From NCBI GenBank assembly GCA_038217425.1, contig JBBQPM010000126.1, positions 1 to 19,768 on the forward strand: a DNA stretch of 19,768 bases, read 5' to 3'. The notes below the pieces were generated by a model. The model did no database searches. It was not told where the DNA came from and saw nothing but the letters and a program-made list of their open reading frames with translations. This DNA is from JAIEPT01 sp038217425. GTDB taxonomy: Bacteria; Planctomycetota; Planctomycetia; Gemmatales; Gemmataceae. The position numbers and the translations under genes were made by a program. This document shows positions 7,399 through 14,805 of the stretch, one piece after another (position 1 is the first letter of the stretch; each line of letters begins with the position of its first letter).

Positions 7399-7622
7399 AT
7401 GAAGTACATACTCCTCATCTACGCCCCCGAGAACGCCTGTATTGGCTCTGGGAGGTGAAGTCGATGGACGAAGCGATCGAGTGGGTCAAACGTTGTCCCA
7501 AGCCGATGATGGAGGATAGCGACATTCGCCCGATCTTCGAAGCCGCCGACTTTGGCGCAGAGTTTACGCCTGAATTACGGGCTCAAGAAGATCGCCTGCG
7601 TGCCGAGATCGAAGCCAGGGCG
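7399..7622 (+). pseudogene. YCII-family (DGPF) protein pseudogene with out-of-frame internal deletion
   Basis: The 5' part reads MKYILLIYAPENA, the typical start of YCII-related proteins, and is preceded by AAAGGA. That frame stops at 7456-7458 after 19 codons. In the next frame the sequence continues as LYWLWEVKSMDEAIEWVKRC, then IRPIFEAADFGAEFTPELRA, which is the family's C-terminal part. About 70-80 central codons, including the DGPF region, are missing, and the junction near 7435-7440 changes frame. The second frame runs open past 7622 into the 3' end of the opposing EAL gene, with no stop at the expected place. The gene is therefore a remnant. Intact relatives are about 120-140 residues and often pair with ECF sigma factors; none is present here. 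Confidence 0.8.
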
Positions 7623-7629
7623 TTACCGG

Positions 7630-8400
7630 TCAACGCCGGGTCAATAGCTCAGCCGGCACTTCGGCCAAGGACTCGAAGGCCGGCTTGGCGAAATAGTACC
7701 CTTGTACGAGTTCCACGCCGAGGCCGCGCACGACGGCGAGTTCCTCGTACGTCTCGATCCCCTCGGCAATCGGCTCGATCGACAGATCGCGACACACCTG
7801 GATGATGCCTTTGACGATGGCTTGCCGATTTCGATCGGTATCGATGTTGCGAAGGAGTTTCATGTCGAGTTTGACGAGATCGGTCTTGAACTCGCTGAGC
7901 AGTCCAAGGCCCGCGTAGCCGGCGCCGAAATCGTCGATCGCCGTCCAGAATCCCTGTTCGCGGTAGTAATCGACGATTTCTCGCAGGTAAGCGGCATCGA
8001 CCTCTTCGCTCTCGGTGATCTCGAAGATAATCCGGCTGGGCGGGAAATGGTAAAGCTGCGCCGCCTCCAGGGTGGCGCGGATGCAGTTTTCCGGCTGATA
8101 AATTGCGTTCGGCAGAAAGTTGATGCTGAGAAAGGAATTGACGCCCAGCCGCGACGCCAGGCGGATCGCCGTCGCCCGGCACGACTGGTCGAACCGATAG
8201 CGATTCTCATCGTTGACCCGCCCGAGGATGCTTCCGGCGGATTCCCCCTTGAGTCCGCGGACCAGCGCCTCCTGCGCGAAGACGTTGCCAGTGGCGATAT
8301 TCATGATCGGCTGGAAGGCCATGGTGAAGCCGAAATCCAATCCCTCGCCGTTCATGCAATGGGCACAGGAGAGCGGTTCGTAGTTTTTGACGGGTTTCAT
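7630..8400 (-). CDS. Stand-alone EAL domain c-di-GMP phosphodiesterase
   Basis: A 256-residue EAL-domain protein that should hydrolyse cyclic di-GMP to pGpG in the cytoplasm. The signature residues are present: E44 in EALVR, N94 in SINFLPNAI, E127 in FEITE, D156-D157 in IDDFGAGYAGL, K177 in VKLDM, E213 in IAEGIET and Q233 in VQGYYFAKP. Catalytic activity is therefore likely. The N-terminus carries a CAHC motif (C12, C15) before the EAL fold, seen in a subfamily of small stand-alone EAL proteins; it could bind metal or sense redox, but this is inference. No GGDEF or transmembrane sensor is attached. The ATG at 8400 has AGGGG 9 bases upstream. The gene follows the SUKH gene across a 282-bp gap that contains a large inverted repeat. 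Confidence 0.93.
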   Translation of the reverse strand: MKPVKNYEPLSCAHCMNGEGLDFGFTMAFQPIMNIATGNVFAQEALVRGLKGESAGSILGRVNDENRYRFDQSCRATAIRLASRLGVNSFLSINFLPNAIYQPENCIRATLEAAQLYHFPPSRIIFEITESEEVDAAYLREIVDYYREQGFWTAIDDFGAGYAGLGLLSEFKTDLVKLDMKLLRNIDTDRNRQAIVKGIIQVCRDLSIEPIAEGIETYEELAVVRGLGVELVQGYYFAKPAFESLAEVPAELLTRR

Positions 8401-8433
8401 GGCACGGGCCCCTTAGTACTACAGCGCTATCTT

Positions 8434-8541
8434 CTCCCCTCTCCCTCCGGGAGAGGGGAGGGGGTGAGGGGGAAATGGCTTAACTCAAAAACACGGCTAT
8501 TCCCCCTCACCCCCAACCCCTCTCCCGGAGGGAGAGGGGAG
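8434..8541. repeat. Inverted repeat of the CTCCCTCCGGGAGAGGGG type
   Basis: Arms of about 40 bases at 8434-8473 and 8501-8541 are reverse complements except for one small difference (AG versus TTG). Each arm contains its own palindrome CTCCCTCCGGGAG and the run GGGGTGAGGGGGA. This purine/pyrimidine-biased element resembles one scattered through many bacterial genomes. It lies between the SUKH gene and the EAL gene (both minus) and could act as a terminator or mRNA-stabilising hairpin. Confidence 0.85.
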
Positions 8542-8682
8542 TAAATGCTTCCTGTATTTGAAGTGACTGCAACACCCAGCTAGTCTCTAGCGATGTAGTA
8601 TTAGATTCGATCCGAAGCGCATCGGCACTGTCATCATTTTAGACATGTCCGCCGGATAAACTGAGCGAATCGGGGCCGGTCG

Positions 8683-9252
8683 TCATTCGCTCGAAAACGG
8701 CTCCAGTCGCTGCACGAAATCCGTGAAACTGGTCGCCACGAGATAGACGTCCTCGAAGCCCGCCGGTTTCTCGGGCAGCGTGCCCTCGCGACGCAAGTCG
8801 AGGTAAAGATGGATTTCCGGAGCGAGATTCGGCCACTGGAAGAATTGCTCGTCGGTCCACGAAGACCTGCCGTAGTGGTCGCGTACGAAAACGTGGCCCG
8901 CGTACGGTTCCGCCAAGAATAAAAAGAACATCCGACCGAGCGGCTCGTTGCCCAGCGCAATCACATCGGGCGCCCCTTCGATCAACTCCGTCGAATCGCC
9001 GATCTCGTCATCTTGAAAGCCGTAGAAGCAATCGATGCACACGGACGTGCCGAAGGGCGTCGGTTCGAGCATCTCGCACGCAGCGATACCGCGCACCCCG
9101 CCGAGTTTGACGAGGAATGTGCGAAAATCCTTCGGCAGTTCGAGTTCGAAGCGTTGCTCGAACTCTGCGACCAATTCCTCGGAGGGAGGCGTGCTCCCCT
9201 CGGGCAGCGCGAAGCCGAGGCTTGCCATCTTGTTCGTGAAGAAATCTTCCAT
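8683..9252 (-). CDS. SUKH (SMI1/KNR4) superfamily protein
   Basis: A 189-residue cytoplasmic protein with the SMI1/KNR4 fold: an N-terminal helix containing EELVAEFEQRFELELPKDFR, then FLVKLGGVRGI, a hydrophobic strand around FYGFQDDEIGD, the core GNEPLGRMFFLFLAEP, and a C-terminal FTDFVQRLEPF. SUKH proteins act mainly as immunity proteins against secreted polymorphic toxins, but many are orphans with other or unknown roles. No toxin gene is adjacent; the nearest candidate is the cyclase-like gene about 6.6 kb away. The start at 9252 is chosen because GGAGGA lies 3 bases upstream. An in-frame ATG at 9294 lies inside a hairpin and would add 14 unrelated residues. Confidence 0.88.
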   Translation of the reverse strand: MEDFFTNKMASLGFALPEGSTPPSEELVAEFEQRFELELPKDFRTFLVKLGGVRGIAACEMLEPTPFGTSVCIDCFYGFQDDEIGDSTELIEGAPDVIALGNEPLGRMFFLFLAEPYAGHVFVRDHYGRSSWTDEQFFQWPNLAPEIHLYLDLRREGTLPEKPAGFEDVYLVATSFTDFVQRLEPFSSE

Positions 9253-9281
9253 TTGTCCTCCGGAAGACAGTCTGTTCGGAA

Positions 9282-9323
9282 GCTCATCAGGCATCAGCCA
9301 AGCCAGGCTGATGCCTGATGAGC
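9282..9323. repeat. Perfect 18-bp hairpin between DsbC-like and SUKH genes
   Basis: GCTCATCAGGCATCAGCC at 9282-9299 pairs perfectly with 9306-9323 around the loop AAGCCA. It lies 13 bases beyond the stop of the DsbC-like gene and 30 bases before the SUKH start, on their shared strand. There is no T-run, so partial termination, mRNA protection or a dispersed palindrome are all possible. Confidence 0.85.
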
Positions 9324-9336
9324 AAGTCGAATCGCC

Positions 9337-9825
9337 TCACGGAACAGTCAATCGAACCACTCCCGGCAACAGGCAAATGGACTCGTCCAGATGCCCGCTC
9401 ATCCACACCGCAACCTCCAGTGGAGCCGAATCGCCCACTTTTCGCTGCACCGTTGCCTCGAAGGTCACTTTGCCTACGTATATCCAGAAAGTGTCAATTC
9501 CCGTCAGCATTTTCTTGACGCCCTTTGGATATTGAAACTCTGCGGGCACCGACTCGCCGGCAACTTTGAGCGTCATTCTTGTTCGAGCCGCCTCGAAATC
9601 CACATTCTCGACGTGGTTGGCGTAGATCTGCAGCCGTTTGTCGAGTTCGAGCGTTACCGTGACCCGCTGTTTGCCGGCATCGTCGGGAGCAGTAGCGGTA
9701 GCGCGAACCTTCACGTAGTGGGATGCCCTACTGGTTTCCGGGGCGACGTACCCTTGGGCGTAGAGTCTCGAAGCCGACGCGCCGGCGAGGCATAGAAGAA
9801 ACATCCCTGTTCGAAGAATTGGCAC
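9337..9825 (-). CDS. Secreted DsbC-like (DsbD N-terminal-type) domain protein
   Basis: A 162-residue protein. Residues 1-24 form a signal peptide (hydrophobic MFLLCLAGASA, then LYAQG). The rest is one immunoglobulin-like domain resembling the disulphide-bond-corrector DsbC family (PF11412) of DsbD/thioredoxin-like proteins: the VTVTLELDKRLQIYANHV segment, the EFQYPKGVKK segment, and the C-terminal ICLLPGVVRLTVP. The mature part has only one cysteine (C151 in the CLLP motif), whereas redox-active relatives usually have a pair, so thiol exchange with a partner is doubtful. GTG at 9825 is the start, with GGAAG upstream. It follows the small VENG-protein gene by 33 bases, so it probably belongs to the DUF1501 transcription unit. 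Confidence 0.75.
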   Translation of the reverse strand: MPILRTGMFLLCLAGASASRLYAQGYVAPETSRASHYVKVRATATAPDDAGKQRVTVTLELDKRLQIYANHVENVDFEAARTRMTLKVAGESVPAEFQYPKGVKKMLTGIDTFWIYVGKVTFEATVQRKVGDSAPLEVAVWMSGHLDESICLLPGVVRLTVP

Positions 9826-9858
9826 TTGAGCACTTCCTTTCTTTTGTCGATTCTTCGT

Positions 9859-10119
9859 TCACGGCCCTTTCGAAGAGACAATCATCACTTGCGAAAGCTC
9901 GGTAAGCTTGATTGTGGGATCGAGCGGACGCACCACGCCGTTCTCCACGATTCCCGCTACAGCCAGTGGCCGTCTTCTTCGTTTGGCGAGAAGTTGCTCG
10001 GCCGGCGCCATCGGGGCATCGTCCGGAAAATGCGGAATCGGCTTTTGCGGTTCCGATGCAATTCTCTCGTCTTCAGCCCGCCGCCACGGACTGCGGTCGT
10101 CAACTTGTGGCGTGATCAT
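9859..10119 (-). CDS. Small protein with VENGVVRPLD motif, ATGA-coupled to DUF1501
   Basis: An 86-residue protein. Its ATG overlaps the TGA stop of the DUF1501 gene (ATGA at 10119-10116), so translation is probably coupled. The N-terminal half (1-45) is polar and Pro-rich; a KRRRR cluster (46-50) precedes AGIVENGVVRPLDPTIKLTE and then LSQVMIV. This last part resembles the short beta-rich domain of AF2212-like/DUF104 putative antitoxins and related small planctomycete proteins. No toxin partner gene is adjacent, so an antitoxin role is not supported. The same frame runs open upstream inside the DUF1501 gene, but that part is an out-of-frame shadow. Confidence 0.72.
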   Translation of the reverse strand: MITPQVDDRSPWRRAEDERIASEPQKPIPHFPDDAPMAPAEQLLAKRRRRPLAVAGIVENGVVRPLDPTIKLTELSQVMIVSSKGP

Positions 10120-11561
10120 GCCAAAATCTCCCGCACGATGTGTGCCGGTTCCACGCCCGTCAGCCGCTGGTCCAATCCCTGGTAGCGAATGGCAAAGCGT
10201 TGGTGATCGAAGCCCAGAAGATGCAAGATCGTCGCGTGGAAGTCGCGGACGTGGACGGGGTTCTCGATGATGTTGTAGGAGAAGTCGTCGGTCGCCCCAT
10301 AGATGGTGCCGGACTTGACGCCGCCGCCGGCGAGCCACATCGTGAAGCAGCGCGGATGATGGTCGCGGCCGTAGTTCTCCGCCGTCAAGCCGCCTTGCGA
10401 ATAGATCGTTCGGCCAAATTCGCCGCCCCAGATGATCAGCGTGTCGTCGAACATCCCCTTGTTCTTCAGGTCGTGGATCAGGCCGTAACAGGCGCGGTCG
10501 ATATCCCGGCACTGGCTCGGCAAACGCCCGGCGACGTTGGCGTGCGTGTCCCAGTTGTTGAGGTAAATCTGCACGAACCGAACGCCTCGCTCCACCATGC
10601 GGCGCGCCAGGAGGACCGTGTTCGCGAAAGTGCCGGGGTTGCGGGCGTCTTCGCCGTAGAGGCGGTACGTCGATTCGGGCTCGCCGGCGATGTGCGTCAA
10701 ATCGGGGACGCTGTTCTGCATGCGGAACGCGAGTTCGTACTGCTGGATGCGCGTGTGCGTCTCGGCGTCGCCGACCTGGCGGTAATTCATCTCGTTCAAA
10801 GCACGTAGGCCGTCGAGCGTACGTCGCCTTACCTCGGGAGATACGCCGGGCGGATTGTTGATGAAGAGGATGGGATCGCCGGCCGTGCGGAAGGAAGTGC
10901 CGGCATGTTCGCCCGAGAGGAAGCCGGACGACCAGAGCCGTGCGGAGATCGCCTGCACCTGTTCGGTATTGCTGGGCCGAGCGACGAGCACGACGAACGT
11001 CGGCAGATTCTCGTTGAGCGAGCCGAGGCCGTACGACACCCAGGAACCGAGGCACGGTCGGCCGCTTTGTTGGTTGCCGGTCTGCATGTAGCAGATGGCG
11101 GGTTCGTGGTTGATCGCTTCGGTTTGCATGCTGCGGATGAAGCACATGTCATCGACGCAGGTCGAAAGGTTCGGCAGCAGCTCCGACATCCACATACCCG
11201 ATTGGCCATGGCGGGCGAATTTGAACTTGGAGGGGGCGATCGGAAAACGCGCCTGGCCCGACGTCATGGTGGTGAGGCGTTGGCCGCCGCGGACGGAGTC
11301 GGGGAGATCCCGATCGAACCAATTCTTCATGGCCGGCTTGTAATCGAAGAGATCCATCTGCGGCGGCCCGCCGACCATGTGCAGGTAGATGACGTTCTTG
11401 GTTTTGCTGGGGAAGTGATTCATCGGCGCCCGCCGAGCTTCTTGGGCGCCGGCGGCCTGGCCGAGCAGCGAGGCGAGGGCGGCGGTGCCCAGGGCGTTGG
11501 CGCCACGGGTGAGAAATTGACGACGCGTTTCGGATCGGATCCAGTCATGCAGCGGATTCAT
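10116..11561 (-). CDS. Tat-exported DUF1501 protein
   Basis: A 481-residue member of the DUF1501 family (PF07394), which has an alkaline phosphatase/sulfatase-like fold and is abundant in Planctomycetota. The N-terminus ETRRQFLTRGANALGTAALA is a twin-arginine signal, so the protein is exported folded. Family signatures include VIYLHMVGGPPQMDLFDYKP, the FARHGQSGMWMSELLP region, NNWDTHANV and the FGRTIYS segment. The biochemical activity of the family is unknown. These genes normally lie downstream of a DUF1549/DUF1553 cytochrome gene; here the upstream neighbour is an SMP-30 gene instead. ATG 11561 is preferred over 11585 because GGGAG lies 9 bases upstream and the Tat motif is then near the N-terminus. 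Confidence 0.93.
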   Translation of the reverse strand: MNPLHDWIRSETRRQFLTRGANALGTAALASLLGQAAGAQEARRAPMNHFPSKTKNVIYLHMVGGPPQMDLFDYKPAMKNWFDRDLPDSVRGGQRLTTMTSGQARFPIAPSKFKFARHGQSGMWMSELLPNLSTCVDDMCFIRSMQTEAINHEPAICYMQTGNQQSGRPCLGSWVSYGLGSLNENLPTFVVLVARPSNTEQVQAISARLWSSGFLSGEHAGTSFRTAGDPILFINNPPGVSPEVRRRTLDGLRALNEMNYRQVGDAETHTRIQQYELAFRMQNSVPDLTHIAGEPESTYRLYGEDARNPGTFANTVLLARRMVERGVRFVQIYLNNWDTHANVAGRLPSQCRDIDRACYGLIHDLKNKGMFDDTLIIWGGEFGRTIYSQGGLTAENYGRDHHPRCFTMWLAGGGVKSGTIYGATDDFSYNIIENPVHVRDFHATILHLLGFDHQRFAIRYQGLDQRLTGVEPAHIVREILA

Positions 11562-11620
11562 CGCGAGAATCTCCCTTGGTTCCACTCAATATAACCGGTC
11601 TGCCGGTCCGTTTCGAGGAG

Positions 11621-11662
11621 CGAGAGGTGAAATGGAGTGGACCGCAGCCGCTTCACCTCTCG
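11621..11662. terminator. Hairpin after the SMP-30 gene (possible attenuating terminator)
   Basis: CGAGAGGTGAA at 11621-11631 pairs perfectly with 11652-11662 around a 20-base loop. It lies 15 bases beyond the stop of the SMP-30 gene and about 60 bases before the DUF1501 start on the same strand. No U-tract follows, so it may only reduce read-through or protect the mRNA end. Confidence 0.5.
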
Positions 11663-11677
11663 ACTCGGCTCGCAAAA

Positions 11678-12682
11678 TTACTTACCCTTCGTCGTGGTGC
11701 GGATGCGGGCGAGCGCCTTGTCGGCCGCGATGTAGAGCGTCGTGCCGTCGTCGCCGAAGGCGCAGTTCGCGGTCGGCACGCCGGTGTCGAGGATGCCGAG
11801 CAGCTTCCCTTCCGGCGTAAAGATAAACACGCCCCCCGGGCCCGTCGCGAAAACGTTCCCCTTGACGTCGACCTTCATGCCGTCGGGCAGGCCGGGCTTC
11901 TTGCCGACCATCGCCGTCGCGTCGTAGAAGACCTTGCCTTCGCCAAGCGTGCCGTCGCCGTTCACCGCGAACTTCTTCCAGATGGCGAGCTTCGGATCGG
12001 AGTTGGCGACGTAGAGCCATTTCTCATCGGGCGACAGCGTGATGCCGTTGGGCCGGGTCATGTCCTTGTGCAGCAGCGTCAGTTTGCCGTTGGGTTTGAG
12101 CAGGTAGACGCCGCAGAAGGCGAGTTCGCGGGCCGGGTCTTCGAAGTGCTTCACCATGCCGTAGGGCGGGTCCGTGAAATAGAGGTCGCCATTGGAGTGA
12201 TACACGAGATCGTTGGGGCTGTTGAGCTTCTTGCCTTCGAAGTGATCGACGAGCACCTTTTTGTTCTTGAAGTCCTTATCGAGCCGGGTGACTCGGCGGT
12301 CGCCGTGCTCGCAGAGGGTGAGGTGCCCCTTGGCGTCGAGGATGAGGCCGTTGGAGCCCGGCTCGTCGGTCGGTTCGGTGCCGGGGCGAGGCGTTTTGCC
12401 GGTGTAGCCGGCGGGCTTGATGAAGTCGCGGGTGAGGCCCTTGCCCTCTTCCCACTTGTGAATCGCGTTGTTGGGGATGTCCGAAAAGAGCACGAACTTG
12501 CCGTTGGGGACCCAGACCGGCCCCTCGACCCACTTGAAGCCCTGGGCCAACTTCTCGATCTTCGCATCCTTCGGAATGAGCGCGTCGAGCGCCGGATCTC
12601 GGCGATCGATGGAACCGAACGTTTCCTGGGCCAGGGCGAGCCCGGGCAGCGCAAGAAAACACAGGAGAGACGCACGCAACAT
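11678..12682 (-). CDS. Secreted SMP-30/gluconolactonase/LRE family protein
   Basis: A 334-residue beta-propeller protein with signal peptide MLRASLLCFLALPGLALAQ. Residues matching the SMP-30 site are E53 in WVEGPVW, N157 in SPNDLVYHSNGDLYFTDPP, N212 in RPNGITLSPDEKWLYVANS and D267 in LPDGMKVDVKGNVFAT. These are the metal and substrate ligands of calcium/zinc-dependent sugar lactonases, so it probably hydrolyses a sugar lactone or related ester in the periplasm; the substrate cannot be named. The ATG at 12682 has AAAGGAA 8 bases upstream and starts the signal peptide exactly; the frame upstream to 12775 has no such site. It is the first gene of the minus-strand run, divergent from the dehydrogenase gene. 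Confidence 0.92.
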   Translation of the reverse strand: MLRASLLCFLALPGLALAQETFGSIDRRDPALDALIPKDAKIEKLAQGFKWVEGPVWVPNGKFVLFSDIPNNAIHKWEEGKGLTRDFIKPAGYTGKTPRPGTEPTDEPGSNGLILDAKGHLTLCEHGDRRVTRLDKDFKNKKVLVDHFEGKKLNSPNDLVYHSNGDLYFTDPPYGMVKHFEDPARELAFCGVYLLKPNGKLTLLHKDMTRPNGITLSPDEKWLYVANSDPKLAIWKKFAVNGDGTLGEGKVFYDATAMVGKKPGLPDGMKVDVKGNVFATGPGGVFIFTPEGKLLGILDTGVPTANCAFGDDGTTLYIAADKALARIRTTTKGK

Positions 12683-12895
12683 GACAAAATTCCTTTCGAT
12701 GAGTGGTAGACGGATCGCCCCATTGTACGCGGGCGCCAGGCGGGTCGCAACAACCTGCCGGCAGATCGCGCGCAATCGCTACCAGCGTCCGAAAATCTTA
12801 CCGGATCGAAACAAATCCCCTCAAGTCCGCATCGTCCCGCCTGTGAGGCGGGTTAATATAGACGTGGAGAACGCATCATCCTAAGGGAGTCTTCC
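12683..12895. promoter_or_regulatory. Divergent intergenic region of SMP-30 and dehydrogenase genes
   Basis: These 213 bases must hold the promoters of both divergent genes. A small hairpin CCCGCCTGTGAGGCGGG (12836-12852) is followed directly by TTAATATA, an AT-rich stretch in an otherwise GC-rich gap that could contain the -10 element of the dehydrogenase promoter. No matching -35 was found. The hairpin resembles the palindromes at the window ends in its GTGAGG centre. Confidence 0.35.
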
Positions 12896-13738
12896 ATGGG
12901 TCAACGGCGAACACTTACCGGCGCCCGCATGCTCATCACTGGCGCTTCGCAAGGCATCGGCAAAGCCCTCGCGCTCGAGGCGGCCAAGCAGGGCGTCAAA
13001 GTCCTCGCGGCGGCGCGCAATCTCGAACTGCTCCACGAACTACAAGCCGAGGCCAAAACGCAGAACTTGCACATCGACGTCGTGCAGGCCGACATCACTT
13101 CGCCCGAGGATCGCCAAAAAATGGTCGACGCCGCCAGGACGACGTTCGGCGGACTCGATGTGCTCGTCAACAACGCTGGCATCGGCGCCACCGGGCATTT
13201 CGCGGACGTCAGCTTCGAGCATCTACGCTCGATTTTCGAGGTCAACTTCTTTGCCCTCGCCGAGACGATCCGCGTCTTCTTGCCGACGCTGAAACAAGGT
13301 ACGACGCCCGCCATCGTCAATATCTCCTCGATCGCCGGCAAGCGCGGCATCCCCGCGCGGAGCCATTACGCTTCGAGCAAGTTCGCCGTCCAGGGGCTCA
13401 GCGAAGCCCTGCGTGCGGAACTCGCCAAGGACAACGTCGACGTGCTAGTCGTCTGTCCCGGTCTGACGCAGACGAACTTTTCCAAGAACATGATCGAGCA
13501 AAAAGCCAAGGTGCAGCTCGACCACATGCGCGGCATGAGTTCGGAAGAAGTGGCCCAGGCGACGTTGAAAGCCATCGCCCGCGGCACGAATGAGATCACG
13601 CTGACGTTTCAGGGAAAATTGATGCTGTGGGTCTCGAAGTGGTTCCCGTGGTTCGTCGACTGGGTGAGCAAACGCAAGGTCCGCGGGCTGTTCGAAAAGG
13701 AACGCGCGGAACGCCAAGCGCTGCAGAAGGTTTCCTGA
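12896..13738 (+). CDS. Short-chain dehydrogenase/reductase (SDR)
   Basis: A 280-residue classical SDR. The cofactor motif TGASQGIG is at residues 15-22, NNAG at 92-95, the catalytic Ser at 145 (NISSIAG), and YASSK at 158-162, with the usual 13-residue Ser-Tyr spacing. After the core comes a C-terminal tail with the hydrophobic, Trp-rich stretch LMLWVSKWFPWFVDWVSKRK, which could associate with the membrane, as in DHRS7-like and other long-tailed SDRs. The substrate is not predictable. An Arg at position 41 after the second strand hints at NADP preference, which is inference. AGGGAG lies 6 bases before the ATG. It is monocistronic and ends at a palindromic pair shared with the convergent GH16 gene. 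Confidence 0.95.
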   Translation: MGQRRTLTGARMLITGASQGIGKALALEAAKQGVKVLAAARNLELLHELQAEAKTQNLHIDVVQADITSPEDRQKMVDAARTTFGGLDVLVNNAGIGATGHFADVSFEHLRSIFEVNFFALAETIRVFLPTLKQGTTPAIVNISSIAGKRGIPARSHYASSKFAVQGLSEALRAELAKDNVDVLVVCPGLTQTNFSKNMIEQKAKVQLDHMRGMSSEEVAQATLKAIARGTNEITLTFQGKLMLWVSKWFPWFVDWVSKRKVRGLFEKERAERQALQKVS

Positions 13739-13740
13739 AA

Positions 13741-13834
13741 GCCCAGGGATGGCTATCCCTGGGGAAGCGCCAGGGATCAGCATCCCATTCCACGCAGTCA
13801 TTCGGGGCTTTCCCAGGGATAGCCATCCCTGGGC
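13741..13834. terminator. Paired palindromes between convergent genes (bidirectional terminator or REP pair)
   Basis: A 23-base arm at 13741-13763 (starting GCCCAGGGATGGCTATCCCT) is exactly reverse-complementary to 13812-13834. Each arm is itself a near-perfect palindrome, CCCAGGGAT facing ATCCCTGGG. The structure starts 2 bases after the dehydrogenase stop and ends 15 bases before the GH16 stop, filling the gap between two convergent genes. No long T-runs are present. The perfect arm identity suggests a recent or conserved mobile palindrome used as a terminator. Confidence 0.75.
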
Positions 13835-13849
13835 TTTCGCCGAAACGCG

Positions 13850-14785
13850 TCACTTCGCAAACGGCAGCTTCCCCTCGCCGCGCGGCTTCGTCCCGCCGTA
13901 GCCGCTCGTCTTCTCGTACACGCGCACGTAGTCGACGACCATCTCCGCAGGAAACACGGTACTTGCATCGGGATTGCCGAGAAACCGACCGCCGACCGCG
14001 ACGTTCATCACCAGAAAGAACGGCTGATCGAACGGCGCCGGCCAGGGATTGAGATCGGCTTCCTTGGCTGGGTTCTCGCCCTTGCCCTTCGCCGACTTCG
14101 TCGTGCTCCACCAGAACGACTGCGTCTGATAGTGCTTGCCATCGACGAAGAAGCGAATCTCCCCCGGCTCCCATTCGACCGCATAGGTGTGAAACTCCGC
14201 GATAGTGCCGCCATTGGGGAAGACGTACTCCTTGCCCGAATGGGCGTTGGCGGGCCAACGTGAGCCATAGTGGAGCGTCCCGAGGACTTTCGTCGGCTCC
14301 TGGCCGCGAGCTTCCATGACGTCGATCTCGCCCGACGCCGCCCAACCGCCGTACTTCTCGCCCTGCGGCAACATCCACAGCGCGGGCCAAACGCCCTGGC
14401 CGGTCGGCAGCTTGGCGCGAAACTCGAACTTGCCGTACTTCTGGTTGAAGAGCGGGCTGCCGTCGCGTTTGCGCGTCTTCATGCGGGCCGAGGTGTAGCC
14501 CGCGCCCTGGTACGATTCCTTGATGGCCCGGATGTGCAGCTTGCCGTCTTTGAGGAACGCGTTCTCCGGTTCGCGCGTGTAGTACTGAAGTTCATTGTTG
14601 CCCCAGCCGCTGATCCACTGGTTCGCGTCGTAGCTATAGAAGCCGTTGCCAAGATCGAAGTCCCACTTGGCCTTGTCGATCTTTTCGCCGTCGAACTCGT
14701 CCTGCCAGGTGAGCCGCCAAACGGGCTCGCCGGCGTGGAGAGGCGTGATAAATAAGGCGGCGAGGAGAATGCTGAGGTGTCGCAT
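13850..14785 (-). CDS. Secreted GH16 family beta-glucanase (laminarinase type)
   Basis: A 311-residue glycoside hydrolase family 16 enzyme with a signal peptide (residues 1-18, MRHLSILLAALFITPLHA). The catalytic motif GEIDVMEARG holds the nucleophile E153, D155 and the acid/base E158. Around it are family hallmarks: WQDEFDG, NNELQYYT, YTSARMKT, GKFEFRAKLPTGQGVWPALW, LHYGSRW and FFLVMNVAVGG. This pattern fits laminarinase-like endo-beta-1,3-glucanases acting on algal or fungal glucans outside the cytoplasm; other GH16 specificities (agarase, carrageenase) are less likely from the motif spacing. The ATG at 14785 is chosen because it begins the signal peptide, though the ribosome site is weak. 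The frame upstream runs through a dispersed repeat. Confidence 0.94.
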   Translation of the reverse strand: MRHLSILLAALFITPLHAGEPVWRLTWQDEFDGEKIDKAKWDFDLGNGFYSYDANQWISGWGNNELQYYTREPENAFLKDGKLHIRAIKESYQGAGYTSARMKTRKRDGSPLFNQKYGKFEFRAKLPTGQGVWPALWMLPQGEKYGGWAASGEIDVMEARGQEPTKVLGTLHYGSRWPANAHSGKEYVFPNGGTIAEFHTYAVEWEPGEIRFFVDGKHYQTQSFWWSTTKSAKGKGENPAKEADLNPWPAPFDQPFFLVMNVAVGGRFLGNPDASTVFPAEMVVDYVRVYEKTSGYGGTKPRGEGKLPFAK

Positions 14786-14805
14786 AATTGGTGCTCTAAA
14801 GACAA

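Noticed and set aside
10120..11145. Long upstream part of the frame containing the small VENG protein
   Set aside because: This part is out of frame within the DUF1501 gene and gives Arg/Pro/His-rich sequence; only the part from ATG 10119 is family-like.
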